Assembly (NCBI GenBank): GCA_029948255.1
Contig: JALIZF010001769.1
Span: 62,001-126,000, forward strand
Direction: 5' to 3'
DNA from: Telmatactis stephensoni
Taxonomy: Eukaryota; Cnidaria; Anthozoa; Actiniaria; Isophelliidae
Length of the DNA: 64,000 bases
Both the position numbers and the translations under genes were made by a program. Shown one piece after another: positions 43,624 through 55,533 of this stretch. The notes under the pieces are model-generated. The model was not told the DNA's origin, did no database searches, and saw only the letters and a program-made list of their open reading frames with translations. Within the stretch, counting starts at the first letter, position 1. Every line of letters starts with the position of its first letter.

Positions 43624-45451
43624 TAATAAAACCATTTTTTTTGAAAATAAAACAAAATAAAAGTAAAATAAATAAATAATAACGATAAAATTTAGAAAAA
43701 AATAACAAAACAAAACTTGTATAAATGATCAATTTTCCTATGGCACTGCTAGGCCACCATACTCCTGAGACTTTCAGTCCCATTGAAATGCTTCTTCATT
43801 TCATACATTACCACCAAAAAGATGAATCAGATAATTCAACCCCACCAGACATGGGCAATGAACTGAATTCTCAATCAGAAAAAGAACAAATGGGAGACAC
43901 AAATTATGTTGATGATGATAATGATTATATACATGATGAAGACGACTAGTGACCTACCAGGTATCACCTTTGATGGCAATACATACAGCCAGGACATACA
44001 AAAGACCTCAATCCTGATTGCAAGCTCATTAGTTAAAACATCAATCAGTCAACTATGTATGTACAAATACATAGCGTGATATATATAAATGTGAACTCCA
44101 AGGACATAGTCATTTATCTATAACTCCAATCATTTCCTTCAGCCAAGCAACCTGTCAATGACCCTGCACCTCCATATGACCTCAAATAAACAAGTAAAAC
44201 AGTGTCATGGTTTTTGTGGCTACAGCCTCGAGGAGGCAAAGCCACTGAGTCATTGGGTTGTAAGTAAGGGTGTCAACAGAGTAACACCACAAGAAGCCCA
44301 ATAAACTTTGGAATCACTCAATCATCGACTTTGAACAACTAGACAATGATTGATAATGACAAAAAATAGACACTTTGAAATAAAATAATTACAATTCAGT
44401 CTAAGAATTAACACACTGAAACAAAAATATTTTGTCTGTCAACAAATCAACAAAACTTTAGATGTTTTTAGGAGGCAAAAAATTCATCTTGGCATGAACT
44501 AAGCCATCCAGTATCCAGTGCATTTTTTAAACAAATCTTAAAAATACCAAGTTGTAAATTTACTATCATTTCTTCCTGTGATACATCTTATGAGCTGAAA
44601 TTTTGCAATGTTGTACTTTGTGACCTGTTAGAGTAAATGACCCATTCATATGTGTTTTAAATTCTTATCACACCTGGTAAACACATTTCCTTTTCAATCT
44701 TACACAAAAGGAATGTGTTCCAGAGACATACCACAAATGGTGAGACTGGGAAAACCCTTTCTAAGCAGATTGGAAATGAACTGAACAGGAGTGCATTGGG
44801 AGACATTGAAACATTTGTTGTTCCTGGAAACAAATCTCAAGTAAGTACAAAATGTCAAAATATAATAGGCTTGATTCTTGAAGCCTCAAATATCTTAACA
44901 AAGTAAGCACTAACAATTTGGTTAAGAAACTTATGGCTGATATACGGTTCAAATATCACTATATGAAGATAACATATTAAAAAATTCAAAAATCAAAAAA
45001 TTCCAACAGCTGTCAGCATCTAAATTGAAATTATTTTATAAATATAATACTTGAAAACAGAAATGAAATTGAATCGAAGCTGCACAAATCATATAACAAG
45101 AAAAGATCATTTCTACATCTTATGTAGTGGATTGACCACTTAGTCAAGCTATATTATATTCCTGTAAAGACCTACAATCTTGGACATAACAAAATAAATA
45201 TCTGGATAGATTTATTATTTTTCTACTGATTGCCTTTGCCTTTTACAAATTTAAAACAAAACCTTCAAAACCTTCTATCAAAATTTATGCAAAAACGTTT
45301 GCTCCAAAGGAAAATCTATCAGTCGACTGTTTTCTCCCTTTGTTGAGAAGTAGTCTGATATATGAGCAACATACTGACAGTTGAATAGTTGCCATGACAA
45401 GACATCTATTAGACTGTCCTCTTTTTCTGGTAAGGGCCTGATATTCGATAA
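43624..45451. other. Mostly unassigned stretch with one candidate exon
   Basis: A possible exon on plus (about 44725-44840) lies between TGTGTTCCAG and GTAAGTAC and encodes RHTTNGETGKTLSKQIGNEL and LGDIETFVVPGNKSQ. I do not recognise it. At 43725-43949 a 74-codon frame ends in an Asp-rich tail (YVDDDNDYIHDEDD). Near 44215 TGTGGCTACAGCCTCGAGGA resembles 30150-30175. None of these is enough to call a gene. Confidence -1.
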
Positions 45452-45708
45452 CAGAGACATTAAGATTGACATTTATGGTCAACTGCTAACAACAGACTAC
45501 AAAAATTGACTTTGATTGTGATCTTATATTTTACTCTAAACCTTAAAACAAATATAAAACAAATCTCTTAATAACAGAAGAAAATACAAATATCTTAATA
45601 TCTTAAATATTATCTTAACTTAACTGTATAAATGGCTGAGAACAGGCAACTAAATTTTGCCTTTTAGACAGTTTCCATTTGCCATACACGTCAATCTTAA
45701 GGTCCCTC
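45452..45708. mobile_element. 257 bp Harbinger-type MITE
   Basis: The ends CAGAGACATTAAGATTGACA and, inverted, GAGGGACCTTAAGATTGACG match the TIRs of the complete Harbinger at 23963-28411. TAA flanks both ends (45449-45451 and 45709-45711). The interior is AT-rich and noncoding. A miniature derivative that could be moved by that family's transposase. Confidence -1.
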
Positions 45709-46074
45709 TAAACTGATATTATCCGATGTTTATCTAACTACAATCTCTGACATAACTGTTAGGACTAATTTCTGCCTTTTACGATCTTCTATTTTTTTGT
45801 TGCTCAGGATACATCCCACCCTCCCCCTTCCCATACAATGTTGTAATGTTTGTGAATGTACTTGCAATCTGGGCAGCCACCATTCGGCTTCAACACTGGG
45901 AGGGGGAAGAGGGGGATTGTATGACAAATTATTTGAAAATCTTGAATTATTCCAGCAATTACATGAAATCATGTAAGAAACTAAAAAAGTCCTAATGGTT
46001 TTTTTTCCAAGATTGTAGATGTCTATTAAAAAACATATTACTTTAGATGTCTAGTATTAGTCTAGTAGACTGCT
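45709..46074. other. Stretch without recognisable gene
   Basis: A short stretch between the Harbinger MITE and the probable solo LTR. CCCACCCTCCCCCTTCCC near 45826 and GGGAGGGGGAAGAGGGGG near 45898 form an imperfect inverted pair. Confidence -1.
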
Positions 46075-47295
46075 TGTGAAGGTTATCATATATAGCCAGC
46101 CCCCATTAATGTTAAGCAATCTTAGTTATCTTATTTGATTTGTTTAGTAATTAGTTCAGTGTTTAATTGTAGATTAGTTGTAGCCCTTTTATTTGTTGTT
46201 TCTATGTACTTTGTAATCTGACAAGTAGCGTCCTTTTATGCACGAGAGTTTAGTTTAGTGTTCCATGGTAGTGTTCAAGTGTGTGTCACTTTGTGTTTTT
46301 TGGTGAAATCTTCCGAGTTACCCTTGGCTATTTTAGAGGCAAGCGGGACCGATATGTAAGTATACTTAGAATAGTTTTGTACGTTTTCAGTGTTCTTTCT
46401 ACGGAAATCTGTACACGTTTCTAGGTTTAACTTAGCACGTGGTTACGCGCTTAGTAGTTTTTGAGTTCCTTTGCTCATTGGGCAGTATATTCAAGCTTTA
46501 TATTCTCGTATTCTTGTAAATCAAGTTTGTATACTCTGTTATCCATATAAAGTGCCCTGTCTTGTATTGTAAATCCACGTTATTTTCGACTTTCACAAAT
46601 ATGTTTACGTAGCCACTTATATATGGGAATATTCTAGTGTTTCTAGGCGCTTGTCTTAGTGACGTTTACAACATGAGCGGCCGTGTTGTATCAGCATATA
46701 CAATCACGAGCCGAAGGCGAGTGATTGTATAGCCGATACAACATGGACGCGAATGTTGTAAATGACTTAAAATACTCCAACACATATTTGAGTTGTTCCC
46801 GGAAAGAAAATCAAAAATATCTTTATTTATCTTAGAGAAAATCGAGGTTAAAGTTGATGTAAATTAAGACGAATTTGTATGAGATATAAAACACTCGTCA
46901 CGGTTGCGATTTTCATTGTGTTTGCCTTATGAATTATTAATTAGTATTTTAATTGGTTTTACAATCATATTATAATCTCATCTTATCTTGTTAGTATACT
47001 TTATATTTAGAGTCTATTTTTCATATATTCCTTGAACACTATCGAATTGCTGCAAATGATTATAACATCAAAACTATGATCGGAATGCACATGTTAAGTG
47101 ATTCATATTTATAGCTTGTTTTATTGTATTGTATTTCAGTTTACGTTCAATTATTGTCAATAAACACCATCAACAGTGACCTGTGGCTTTCCGTGTTTGC
47201 GGCAATTTGACCAGTAAAATATGCTCGCTAGTGTTCACCGCGACAAAGTGTTTTGACCAAGGTCCCTCAGCAGTCGCTGTGAGCCATTCGTTACA
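46075..47295 (+). mobile_element. Probable solo LTR (Gypsy-like)
   Basis: Starts TGTGAAGGTTATCATATATA and ends GAGCCATTCGTTACA, the TG...CA pattern, with CTGCT before and CTGCC after (4 of 5 bases match). An AATAAACACC signal at about 47160, followed 130 bp later by the end, and a donor-like GTAAGTATAC at about 46355 fit an LTR with leader. No internal region with gag or pol is next to it. Orientation is inferred from the poly(A) signal. The boundaries are my best guess. Confidence -1.
46684..46743. repeat. Imperfect palindrome inside the LTR
   Basis: TGTTGTATC and ATACAATCAC are answered by GTGATTGTAT and GATACAACA around GAGCCGAAGGCGA. It could form a long hairpin; function unknown. Confidence -1.
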
Positions 47296-47503
47296 CTGCC
47301 ATTGAACAATATCAGAGATTATTGAATATCAAGCCCTAGCCAGAGTTATAAGAGAGTATTTCCACAAGATATCTAGTTATACTTTCATAAGACATTTATA
47401 GCACAAAGCTACACATGATTAATATATTATGATATTTTCCGATGGCATTTCCTACAATTATCAAATTTTATCATATTTGTATGATATTTAGACTAATGAT
47501 ATT

Positions 47504-49240
47504 ACATACATACATACATACACAAATACTTTATTCGTCCTCAAAAAGGCTTTTCAGAATAAAGGTTATAAAATACATAAATAAATAAGTAAATAGATAA
47601 ATAAATGGATAGATATAAATTAAGATAAAATTGACTGATAGAACTATATTGTTAAGTAGGAGACTTATTCTATTTTAAATCAACTTCTTAATTCAAAGTT
47701 GCTTAATTCATCTTCAGAGTTAACTAAAATACTTGGTTAAATCAAAATATCATTGATAATAACTTATAATTAGAGGATAGACTTATATCTACTATCAAAA
47801 ACTTATTATATAATGCATAATTTATGTTTCTACAAATTTTGAAACTAAAGTTTTCTTCAATAAAAGTTTGAAGTCTTTTAATGTTGGCATCAATTTCAGA
47901 GCAGGATCTAATGAGTTCCAAAGTTTAACTGTTCTGTAATAGAAGGATCTTTGTCCTGTGGCAGTTCTACATAGGGGTATCTGTAACATCTGTGAATTTC
48001 TTGTTGTACGTTTGGCAATGCTTGATCTTTGGATAAATCTGGAGCATAAGGAGTCTGGTGCTAGCCCAGTCATACATTTAAATGCCAAGATTGCGTTACG
48101 GTAGTAAAGCTGCTGCCTGACTGGCATCCATCGTAACTCTTTAAGAAGTGGTGTAACATGGTCATACTTTCTTTTATTACCAATGATACGGCATGCAAAG
48201 TTCTGCACAGTTTGGATCTTGTTCAGATTGGCTTCTGTAGTATTATTCCATACATTGGAACAATAAAAGAGCTTGCCTAAAATTAAAGCATTTATCACAA
48301 TGGTTAGGGTGCTTTTATCAAAAGCATGCTTCACTCGATTTATTTGACCTAAGCGTGACATGCAAGTCGAAACTGTCGATGCCACATGCTCATCATATGT
48401 TAGATTGGAGTCAAGAATAACTCCAAGATCCTTTGCAGATTTAACGGGTGAAAGTTCCTTGCCAAGTAAGGTTAAATGAAAGCCCTCCACCTTTGCGGTC
48501 ATAGCTCTGCTACCAAAAATGATGAGCTTAGTTTTTTCAGGATTTATGAGCTGATTTTCGAAAGTCCAATTGGAAATTCTACGTAGATCTTGGTTGAGTC
48601 TGGCCACAGCATTTGGCTGGTCTTGAAGATGAAAGTTTAGCATCAGTTTAGTATCGTCAACATAAAATTGCGTGGAGCAGTGCTCGGGAACACTTGGAAG
48701 GTCATTGATGTATATACTAAATAGAAACGGCCCCAGAATACTTCCCTGGGGCACACCGCAAGTTACAAGACGATCTGAAACAGCTGTTTGGATTCTCACC
48801 ACTTGGTAACGCGGGGAAAGATAGCTGCGAAACCAGTTAATGGCCAAAGATGACAGTCCCATATCCTTAAGTTTTGCGACGAGAACTTGGTCTATGCTGT
48901 CCAAAGGCTTTGCTCATGTCGAGTAGTACGGTAGCAGTGAGCTGTTTCTTGTCGATGGCCTGCAGAATGGTGTCAGTTGTTTGAATAATGGATGTCTCCA
49001 TGGAATTCCACTTTTTGTTTCCACATTGCTTTGATGTTAAATGTGTTTCCTATACTAAATAAGAAGTTAGTTGATCATGAGCAACCCCTCTCACAAACTT
49101 TTGAAAGCACAGGCAATAGTGAGATTGTCTGATAGCCTGTTGTTGTTAGGAATTTCGTGGTCACCATCTTTTAGAATAGGTACGATTTCAGCTATTTTCC
49201 AAGCGAGGTAGCGTTGACGACTGACGTGACTGCTGGCAGG
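47504..49240 (-). mobile_element. L2/CR1-type LINE, 5'-truncated
   Basis: Minus-strand element. RT coding is followed by a 3' UTR with AATAAAGTATTTG and a (TATG)n tail at 47504-47525, as in L2-group LINEs, which end in short tandem repeats rather than poly(A). Upstream coding can be traced in broken frames to about 49235 (WKIAEIVPILKDGDHEIPNN, SLLPVLSKVCER). The endonuclease domain is missing. Confidence -1.
47822..49025 (-). pseudogene. L2/CR1 reverse transcriptase, one-base insertion
   Basis: The main frame (48904-47822) reads GVPQGSILGPFLFSIYINDL, TQFYVDDTKLML (catalytic FYVDD, here in place of the usual YADD), SAKDLGVILDSNLTYDEHV and a normal C-terminus (LWNSLDP, FKLLLKKTLV). Just upstream the frame is shifted: LTATVLLDMSKAF is followed by GGACAGC where GACAGC is expected for KAFDSID, so a single extra G at about 48900 breaks motif A. 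Apart from that the RT is open for 360 codons. Confidence -1.
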
Positions 49241-49518
49241 ATATTATCCTATACTATCTGATAATCAATATTTTCCTTATATCACACCTAAATAGAACGT
49301 TTTCCAATAACTGAGTTTGATATGCAAATCAGGTGCGTAAAATGCAAATTGTTTGTACTTCCACTAGTTATTGATTTTCATGAACTAAACAAGTAATAAA
49401 ATCGTACAAAATTACTATCCACGAAGCTGTTTATTACAGAAACACTCAGCAAAACACTTTAAATCCAATTGCAATCCATATGACAAAATGAGACATGACT
49501 TAGCTAGTTGCGAAAGAA

Positions 49519-50628
49519 TTAAATTTGTCCGAACAATCGAACGTGCCTTTCTGCTAGGAAGGCCGCAAGCTCCACGCACACAGGTAGAAGCCATCTAGGG
49601 TGCCTCCATATGGAGCCTATAGCTTTGTAGCATTTCATTTCTTTAAACACGTGCTCTACTTTGACTCGTCTGCTGGAATGGCACCTGTTAAACTTTGCAG
49701 CACGTCGTCTTTGCCTTCTATTTAGTAAAGGCATTTGGTTCGCCCTGACCGGCGTCATTAGTGGTCCACGACCAGGATATCCTTTGTCAGCCAAAAGGCA
49801 AGCTGCCGGAGGGAGGTCAAGTGGTTGCCCGGGCCCAATGGGTGTCATCAGACCAAATGACCCCGCGTCATTCATGCTACCAAGAAAGCCAGCCTGAACG
49901 AACCTCAGATGTCCTAAGTTATCGATAATGAGCTGAGTGTTCATACTGTGGTAGTGTCGATGTCCACTGTAGAAGGCACGCTGTGGTTCTGTTATGGGTC
50001 TGTATATCTCGTGAGGGGATGCATCTATAGCCCCAACTGCGTTCGGAAACTCTGGCCAATTACCCATTAAATTAGCCCACTCGGCCAGTGAATCTGGTTT
50101 TGAAAATATCGCCAAAGTTCGGGTAGTATTTTATAGATAGTGCGGGTCACAGTGGATGGGTCAACGTCGAACCAAAGAGCCAGGTTTTCCACATGCATGT
50201 ATTTGCGCATCCAAAGCATTACAAGCAAAACCTGATTGGTGATGTTAAGTTGTGATAGTCGCAGTCGTTGACGCGGCAACCCATCTCTAGTTAAACGTTG
50301 AGAAAGGAGAAATATCGTTGACTAGTTGTAAAAACGATTGTGTTGTTTCCCCTGTGTTTCTCCAAAATAGCCACGGTTGTCCTGCGATGAGAGAGAAAAC
50401 ATCTCTACCGTTGAAACCACTACCCCTAAAGCCAGGTAACAACCTCTGATTTAAAGGAATACTTGTACTTCGCAAAGATGGCTGCAAAGCACTGAAAAAT
50501 ACCAAAAACTGTGCTACAATTAAAAGGATTACTTGAAGCTCATCAGCGTCCATCGCGCTAGTGATACAATGATCAATTAAACGCATACCACCTCGCGTCA
50601 TTTTTGCGTGCAATAACGTAATGCACAT
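49519..50628 (-). pseudogene. DDE_4-type transposase of the ISL2EU-like element
   Basis: N-terminal part (50628 on): FLVFFSALQPSLRSTSIPLN, GQPWLFWRNTGETTQSFL. A frameshift near 50310 leads to LPRQRLRLSQLNITNQVLLV and a helix-turn-helix-like MRKYMHVENLALWFDVDPST. A second shift near 50075 (HWPS to AEWANL) leads to the catalytic part: NAVGAIDASPHEIYRP (Asp 1), YSGHRHYHSMNTQL, ACLLADKGYPGRGP (Asp 2) and RRVKVEHVFKEMKCYK (Glu). The triad is complete and only two frameshifts break it. HTH plus DDE in this order is usual for IS5/ISL2EU-related eukaryotic transposases. Confidence -1.
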
Positions 50629-50949
50629 GCAAATTAATTAAAACTGCAACATCGTTCTAGGAGGCGAAACAGCGAAAGCCAAATTCTATCACGTCATCAG
50701 TCTACGTCACTACGGAGACACATGAGAAGCACGCGCTTGCTCTATTAGCCATTGCATTCCTTGCTTAAGGTCAGCAAACATCGTTTTACGAGCTCTCCGC
50801 ACACTTGTGTTAAATTGTTTTAAAAAACATCTCTACGCGAACACATTATCTGTACACTAGATTGCCAACCGTCTGTTCGTGAGTATATTTCAAAATAGCT
50901 TAACAGTTATTTTTTCTAGGCAGTTTCTTTTTCAGAACACCGGGACAAT

Positions 50950-52074
50950 ATGAGCGACCAACACATCGAACCTGCCGTTACCATCGTGTCAGCCACTGCA
51001 GAGAACGAGGAATTCCCACAGGGAACAAGCCAGCCACCGGCTACCCTAGATCGCACTCTAGCTGAGATGAACGCCAAAATGGGCAACATGACAGACCTTA
51101 TGGTAAGGCTTTGTCAAACGCTAGATGATCGCGATCGACAGGCCACCGGCCAACCGAGCCCACAGGGCGATAATGGCGGGAAAGCAGAAGCGAGTACCCG
51201 ACCTCGACCAAGAGAACCGAGTGAATCCTCGTCAGGCTCTGAGGAGACCGACGATGAAACTATGAGTGTACATGCCTTGGAGGACGATCTCGACCAGCTT
51301 GTAGGGAACGATGCTGGTTCAACGGGAGATAAATCGACCGGCGTAAGCGCTTCAGAAAGCCTTCTTAGCGAATTAGCGGCATCTATCGATGATGACGAAA
51401 AATTGGGGCCTAAAGTCGCCCAAAAGTTGGCCGACATAACCCTCAAAAGATGGGGGAAAAAGCTATCCCCCGAAAAATTAAAGAGCTTACTGGAGGCGCA
51501 TCAAGTCCCAGAGAACTGCTCTAAGATGGTTGTTCCGAAAGTAAATGGGGAAATTTGGAGCCAGCTTAACTCTCAACGCCGCACGCACGACCTACGGCTC
51601 AATAATCTGCAAAAAACAGTGCTGAAAGCGACCTCTGCAGTGCTCGCCATGTGCAACAAAGTGCTGACGCTCGACGTAAATAAGGACGAGCAAAAGCAGG
51701 TGATGGCTAACGGCATAGACACCATTGGTCTCTTAAGCCACATATTCTCTGACTTGTCGGGAATAAGAAAGGAGCAGATGAAACCCGCGCTCAAAAGCGA
51801 GTTTCACTCGCTCTGTTCTAAGGAAATCGAAGAACCGAACGTCCTCCTATTTGGTGACGACCTGGCAAAGCAAATCAGGGACGCAAAAGAGGCCACGAAA
51901 ATTGGCGCTACTGTGGGCCAATCAAAGAATGAACGGCACAGGGGGCAAAAAAGGCCACACTCGGACACTTATCGCTCCGCGGGCTCCTACAAGCGTCCTT
52001 TTTTATCGAAGAGCCACAAAAGCCAATACAGGAAAAAACCTCGACACCCGAGAAAGGCAGACGACTCGAAATAA
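50950..52074 (+). CDS. DIRS gag-like protein, 374 aa
   Basis: Intact frame from ATG 50950. Acidic/Ser-rich N-terminal third (EPSESSSGSEETDDETMSVH), a middle with KLADITLKRWGKKLSPEKLK and LNSQRRTHDLRLNNLQKTVL, and a basic C-terminus (KSHKSQYRKKPRHPRKADD). It corresponds in position and composition to ORF1 of DIRS elements, which probably packages the RNA. No zinc knuckle. The RT frame is open across the stop codon in another frame, so ORF2 overlaps or is reached by frameshift. Confidence -1.
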   Translation: MSDQHIEPAVTIVSATAENEEFPQGTSQPPATLDRTLAEMNAKMGNMTDLMVRLCQTLDDRDRQATGQPSPQGDNGGKAEASTRPRPREPSESSSGSEETDDETMSVHALEDDLDQLVGNDAGSTGDKSTGVSASESLLSELAASIDDDEKLGPKVAQKLADITLKRWGKKLSPEKLKSLLEAHQVPENCSKMVVPKVNGEIWSQLNSQRRTHDLRLNNLQKTVLKATSAVLAMCNKVLTLDVNKDEQKQVMANGIDTIGLLSHIFSDLSGIRKEQMKPALKSEFHSLCSKEIEEPNVLLFGDDLAKQIRDAKEATKIGATVGQSKNERHRGQKRPHSDTYRSAGSYKRPFLSKSHKSQYRKKPRHPRKADDSK

Positions 52075-53814
52075 TACAGGCTTTACAGACTCTAAAACAT
52101 CAGGTAAGAAACCCCTGTGAGATTTTAGATTATGATTTAGATTTTAACTCAGCCTTTTACAATCACATAGCTCGGCTGAGAAAGTATTTTGAAAAGAATT
52201 GTGAGACATTTGCTGCCGGAAACTTGTCCCATTATCTAAATAGCTGGAAAGATCTAACCTCGGATAGAGAGATCCTTAGGTGTGTCGCTGGACTTAAAAT
52301 AGTATTTGACGGGAAACCACAGCAACACCGAGTTTACCCGCCTAAATTTAGTAAAAAGGAACAATTAGCCATAGAAAATGAACTTGAAAAATTGGAGAAA
52401 AAACAGGTCATAGAGCCCACCGGGCATGACAATGGTGAGATTATCTCTCCCATTTTCGTTAGACCTAAAAAGGACGGAAGCCACAGGCTTATCCTTAATC
52501 TAAGGAACTTAACCAATTCTCGCCGAAAGTTCATTTCAAAATGGATACCTTGCATACCGTGCTAAAACTAGTTCAGCGCAATTGTTTTATGGCATCTATT
52601 GATCTGAAAGATGCATACTATTCTGTAAGAGTAGCCAAAACCGACAGGAAATACATTAGATTCATGTGGAAAGATAAGCTTTATCAGTACACATGCATGC
52701 CAAACGGATTATCGTGCGCCCCACGACAATTCACAAAGCTACTAAAACCTCCCCTTTCTAAACTGCATCGCATGGGGCATATTGTACTGGGCTACATTGA
52801 TGATTTCTATTTGCAAGGCAACACTTACAATGACTGTGTTAGTAATGTTATTGCTACCTGCGATGTTTTAAATTCGCTAGGGTTTTACATACACCCTGAT
52901 AAATCAGTTTTTGAGCCTAGTCAACAACTTCTGTTTTTGGGGTTCAATATTAATGCTGTTACCATGAAAGTAACCTTAACCGAGGAAAAGGCGGAAAACT
53001 TAAAATCCCCGTGCACATCGCTACGCAGCAATCCCAAACCAACTGTGAGAATAACGGCACAAGTGATAGAGACAATTATCTCCTCTTTCTCGGGATCAAA
53101 GTATGGACCCCTGTATTTTCATGCACTCGAAAGGGATAAAACGGAGGCGCTTAAGGTGCATAAAGGGAATTTTGACAGCGACATTACTCTGTCACCAGCC
53201 GCTTTACTTAAACTAGATTGGTGGATCAACAACATCCCCAGAAACTATGGTTTTATAACTCTGCCGGATCCTGACTGCACGCTAACAACAGATGCCAGTA
53301 ACGATGGTTGGGGGACAGTGTATGACAATAATTCCAGTGGCGGTCAATGGACGTCAGAAGAAAAAACACATCACATTAATTATCTTGAGCTTTTTCAGTT
53401 TTTTTGGGAATGCAAACATTCCTTACAAATCACAAAAATATATATGTGCAGCTTATGATTGATAATAGCACCTCCGTTGCGCATATCAACAATATGGGTA
53501 CAAGCCATTCTAGGAAGCTTAACTCGCTCTGTAAGGAGGTTTGGGAATGGGCTATATCACGAGACCTATGGCTTAGCTCAGCACACATTACAGGTAAACT
53601 AAACACGAGAGCAGACTTTGAGTCGCGAGACAACCGCGCAACACACGAGTGGAAACTAGATCCGGTTAAACTTAACAATGCACTTAGCGACCTCAAGGTT
53701 ATGCCAAAAATCGATTTGTTTGCCTCGCGCATAAACCAAGAGTTTACGACATACCTGTCATACCGACCGGACCCCAGTGCGTTTGCCATCGATCTATATC
53801 TTGGACTAATTTAG
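52075..53814 (+). pseudogene. DIRS reverse transcriptase and RNase H
   Basis: The frame begins ALQTLKHQVRNPCEILDYDL, before any ATG. RT: VYPPKFSKKEQLAIENELEK, ISPIFVRPKKDGSHRLILNL; a one-base shift near 52525; FKMDTLHTVLKLV, FMASIDLKDAYYSVRV (motif A), GLSCAPRQFTKLLKP, VLGYIDDFYLQG (YIDD catalytic pair), FLGF. RNase H: LTTDASNDGWGTVY, then NYLELF. A second shift near 53405 leads to VQLMIDNSTSVAHINNMGTS and SSAHITGKLNTRADFESRD. The catalytic residues of both domains are present; two frameshifts inactivate it as read. Confidence -1.
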
Positions 53815-53879
53815 ATATCTATGCATTTCCTCCCTTTAGTGTTATTCCGCACGTGTTGCAGAAAATCCAGGACGACAAG

Positions 53880-55006
53880 GCTTCAGGAGTATTGGTAGTC
53901 CCGGATTGGCTTGGTATCCGAAGGCAATGAATCTACTGACCAGACCACCAATGTCCCTGAAACCTCACAAGACACTGTTGTCCTTACCCCAGCAACCACG
54001 AAAAGTCCACCCACTGTGTCCAAAACTCAAGCTTCTAATTTGCCACTTATCAGGGAAAGTCTAAGTAAAATAGGTTTATCATCTGAGGCATGTGACATAG
54101 TCAGGCCTCATGGCGCACATCTACGTGCAAACAATACGACTCTTATCTTGCACGTTGGAAGTCTTATTGTAAAGAACGCGAACTAGTCCCTTTCCAATCA
54201 ACGGTCCATCACGGTATCGAGTTTATAGTTGACCTGTATAAACGTGGCCTAGGCTACAGTTCGATTAACACGGCTAGATCCGCGCTCTCTACCATAATAT
54301 CCACGTCGCAAGGCATGTTCGGAAATCATCCTCTAGTTATCAGATTCCTGAAGGGAATTTACGAAATGAAACCCGCATTACCTAGATGTACAGTTACTTG
54401 GGATGTGGGTACAGTCCTCACTTTTCTAGCGAATCTAGCTCCCAATCCTAGTCTAAAAGAAACTGACTATGAAATTAACCATGCTCTTAAGTCTTCTCAC
54501 CGGTCAAAGATGTCAAACCATGAGCAAACTTGACATGCGGTTTATGCAACGACAACAAGATAAATATATATTTACTATTCGTGAAACTCTTAAAACCTCT
54601 ATGCCTTGGAGGCACATAGCCCCTATTGAACTTCATGAATACGAAGCAGATGATCGTCTATGTGTTGTTAAACTACTAACAGTTTACATAGAAAAAAAAG
54701 CAGAATTACGGAAACCGGAAGTCACAAGCTGATTATCAGCTACACGAAACCACACAAGCCTGTCACAAGCGCCACCATAGGAAAGTGGGTGAAATCTACA
54801 CTGACAGAAGCAGGTATTGATACTACCATATTCACTGCACACAGTGGGCGATCGGCTTCAAGATCGTATGCTAAATCTGCTGGTATCCCTCTTAAGGACA
54901 TTCTGAAAGCCGGGGGATGAACTAATACCAAAACATTTGCAAAATATTATGACAAGCCACTGTCATGTAACTTTGGCACTAGTATTCTAGATCGTTACTC
55001 AAGATA
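53880..55006 (+). pseudogene. DIRS tyrosine recombinase
   Basis: Core-binding part: VPFQSTVHHGIEFIVDLYKR, GLGYSSINTARSALSTI, VIRFLKGIYEMKPALPR. Catalytic part in a shifted frame: LLSLLTGQRCQTMSKLDM (first Arg), a break near 54730, ISYTKPHKPVTSATIGKWVK, FTAHSGRSASRSYA (HxxR box), then an indel and stop where AGW-TNTKTFAKYYDKP is expected (nucleophile Tyr in YYDKP, about 54940). The R-HxxR-Y set is all visible, in at least three frames. Confidence -1.
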
Positions 55007-55193
55007 GTCTATCACTATGGAAACACTTATTAAGTTTATAGAGGAAATAAAATGTTCATATTACGTATCACGCAACCATATTTGTGATAAAAGATTGTAG
55101 AGCTCGAATATACCTTGCATATTCAGGACGTCAAAATCTCATGTGTCTCTGTAGTGACGTAGACTGATGACGTGATAAAATTTGAGAATTATA

Positions 55194-55447
55194 CGAGACT
55201 TACCTGTAAGTCGATGTTTGATTGGAATTCTATCACGGCATCAGTCAGAAACGAAAGAGTCACATGCCCTATCCTGTTTTTTTCCCACCCTGACTCTTTC
55301 GTTCCTGATATATATACTGTTCCTGAATATGCTGGCTTTGAAAAATGACTAATAGAGCAAGCGCGTGCTTCTCATGTGACTCCTACGTTCCTGACTGATG
55401 CCGTGATAGAATTCTAATCAAACATCGACTTACAGGTAAGTCTCGTT
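55194..55447. repeat. ~250 bp palindrome at the DIRS right end
   Basis: ACGAGACTTACCTGTAAGTC and TTCTATCACGGCATCAGTCA at the left are answered by the inverse at 55390-55447. A second inner pair is GAAAGAGTCA (55252) with TGACTCTTTC (55291). The arms contain the DIRS terminal words TTCTATCACG-CATCAGTC with a G where the ITR has T. It may be the end of a second, related DIRS copy or a foldback derived from it. Confidence -1.
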
Positions 55448-55533
55448 TAATTTTTAAATTATAAGACGCTTTCAATCTTTTATTATTGCATTGCCGGTTA
55501 GAGCTGAACAGCCACTGTTTTTACCTGTGGAAA

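Larger units (their letters stand above)
50682..55447 (+). mobile_element. DIRS-type tyrosine-recombinase retrotransposon
   Basis: The order gag-like, RT, RNase H, tyrosine recombinase is that of DIRS elements. Inverted terminal repeats: left TTCTATCACGTCATCAGTCT ... GAGACACATGAG (50684-50726), right inverse at about 55139-55181. A further complement of the left end (CTAATAGAGCAAGCGCGTGC at about 55350) fits the internal complementary region used by DIRS for circularisation. No target duplication is expected or seen. The last 250 bp form a large palindrome described separately, so the right boundary is uncertain (55182 or 55447). Confidence -1.

Noticed and set aside
46684..46743. Palindrome as a transcription terminator
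   Set aside because: Eukaryotic context and location inside a repeat; a bacterial-type terminator has no meaning here.
52334..53789. Minus-strand frames over the DIRS RT and RNase H
   Set aside because: Antisense shadows of a well-supported plus-strand RT-RNase H region.
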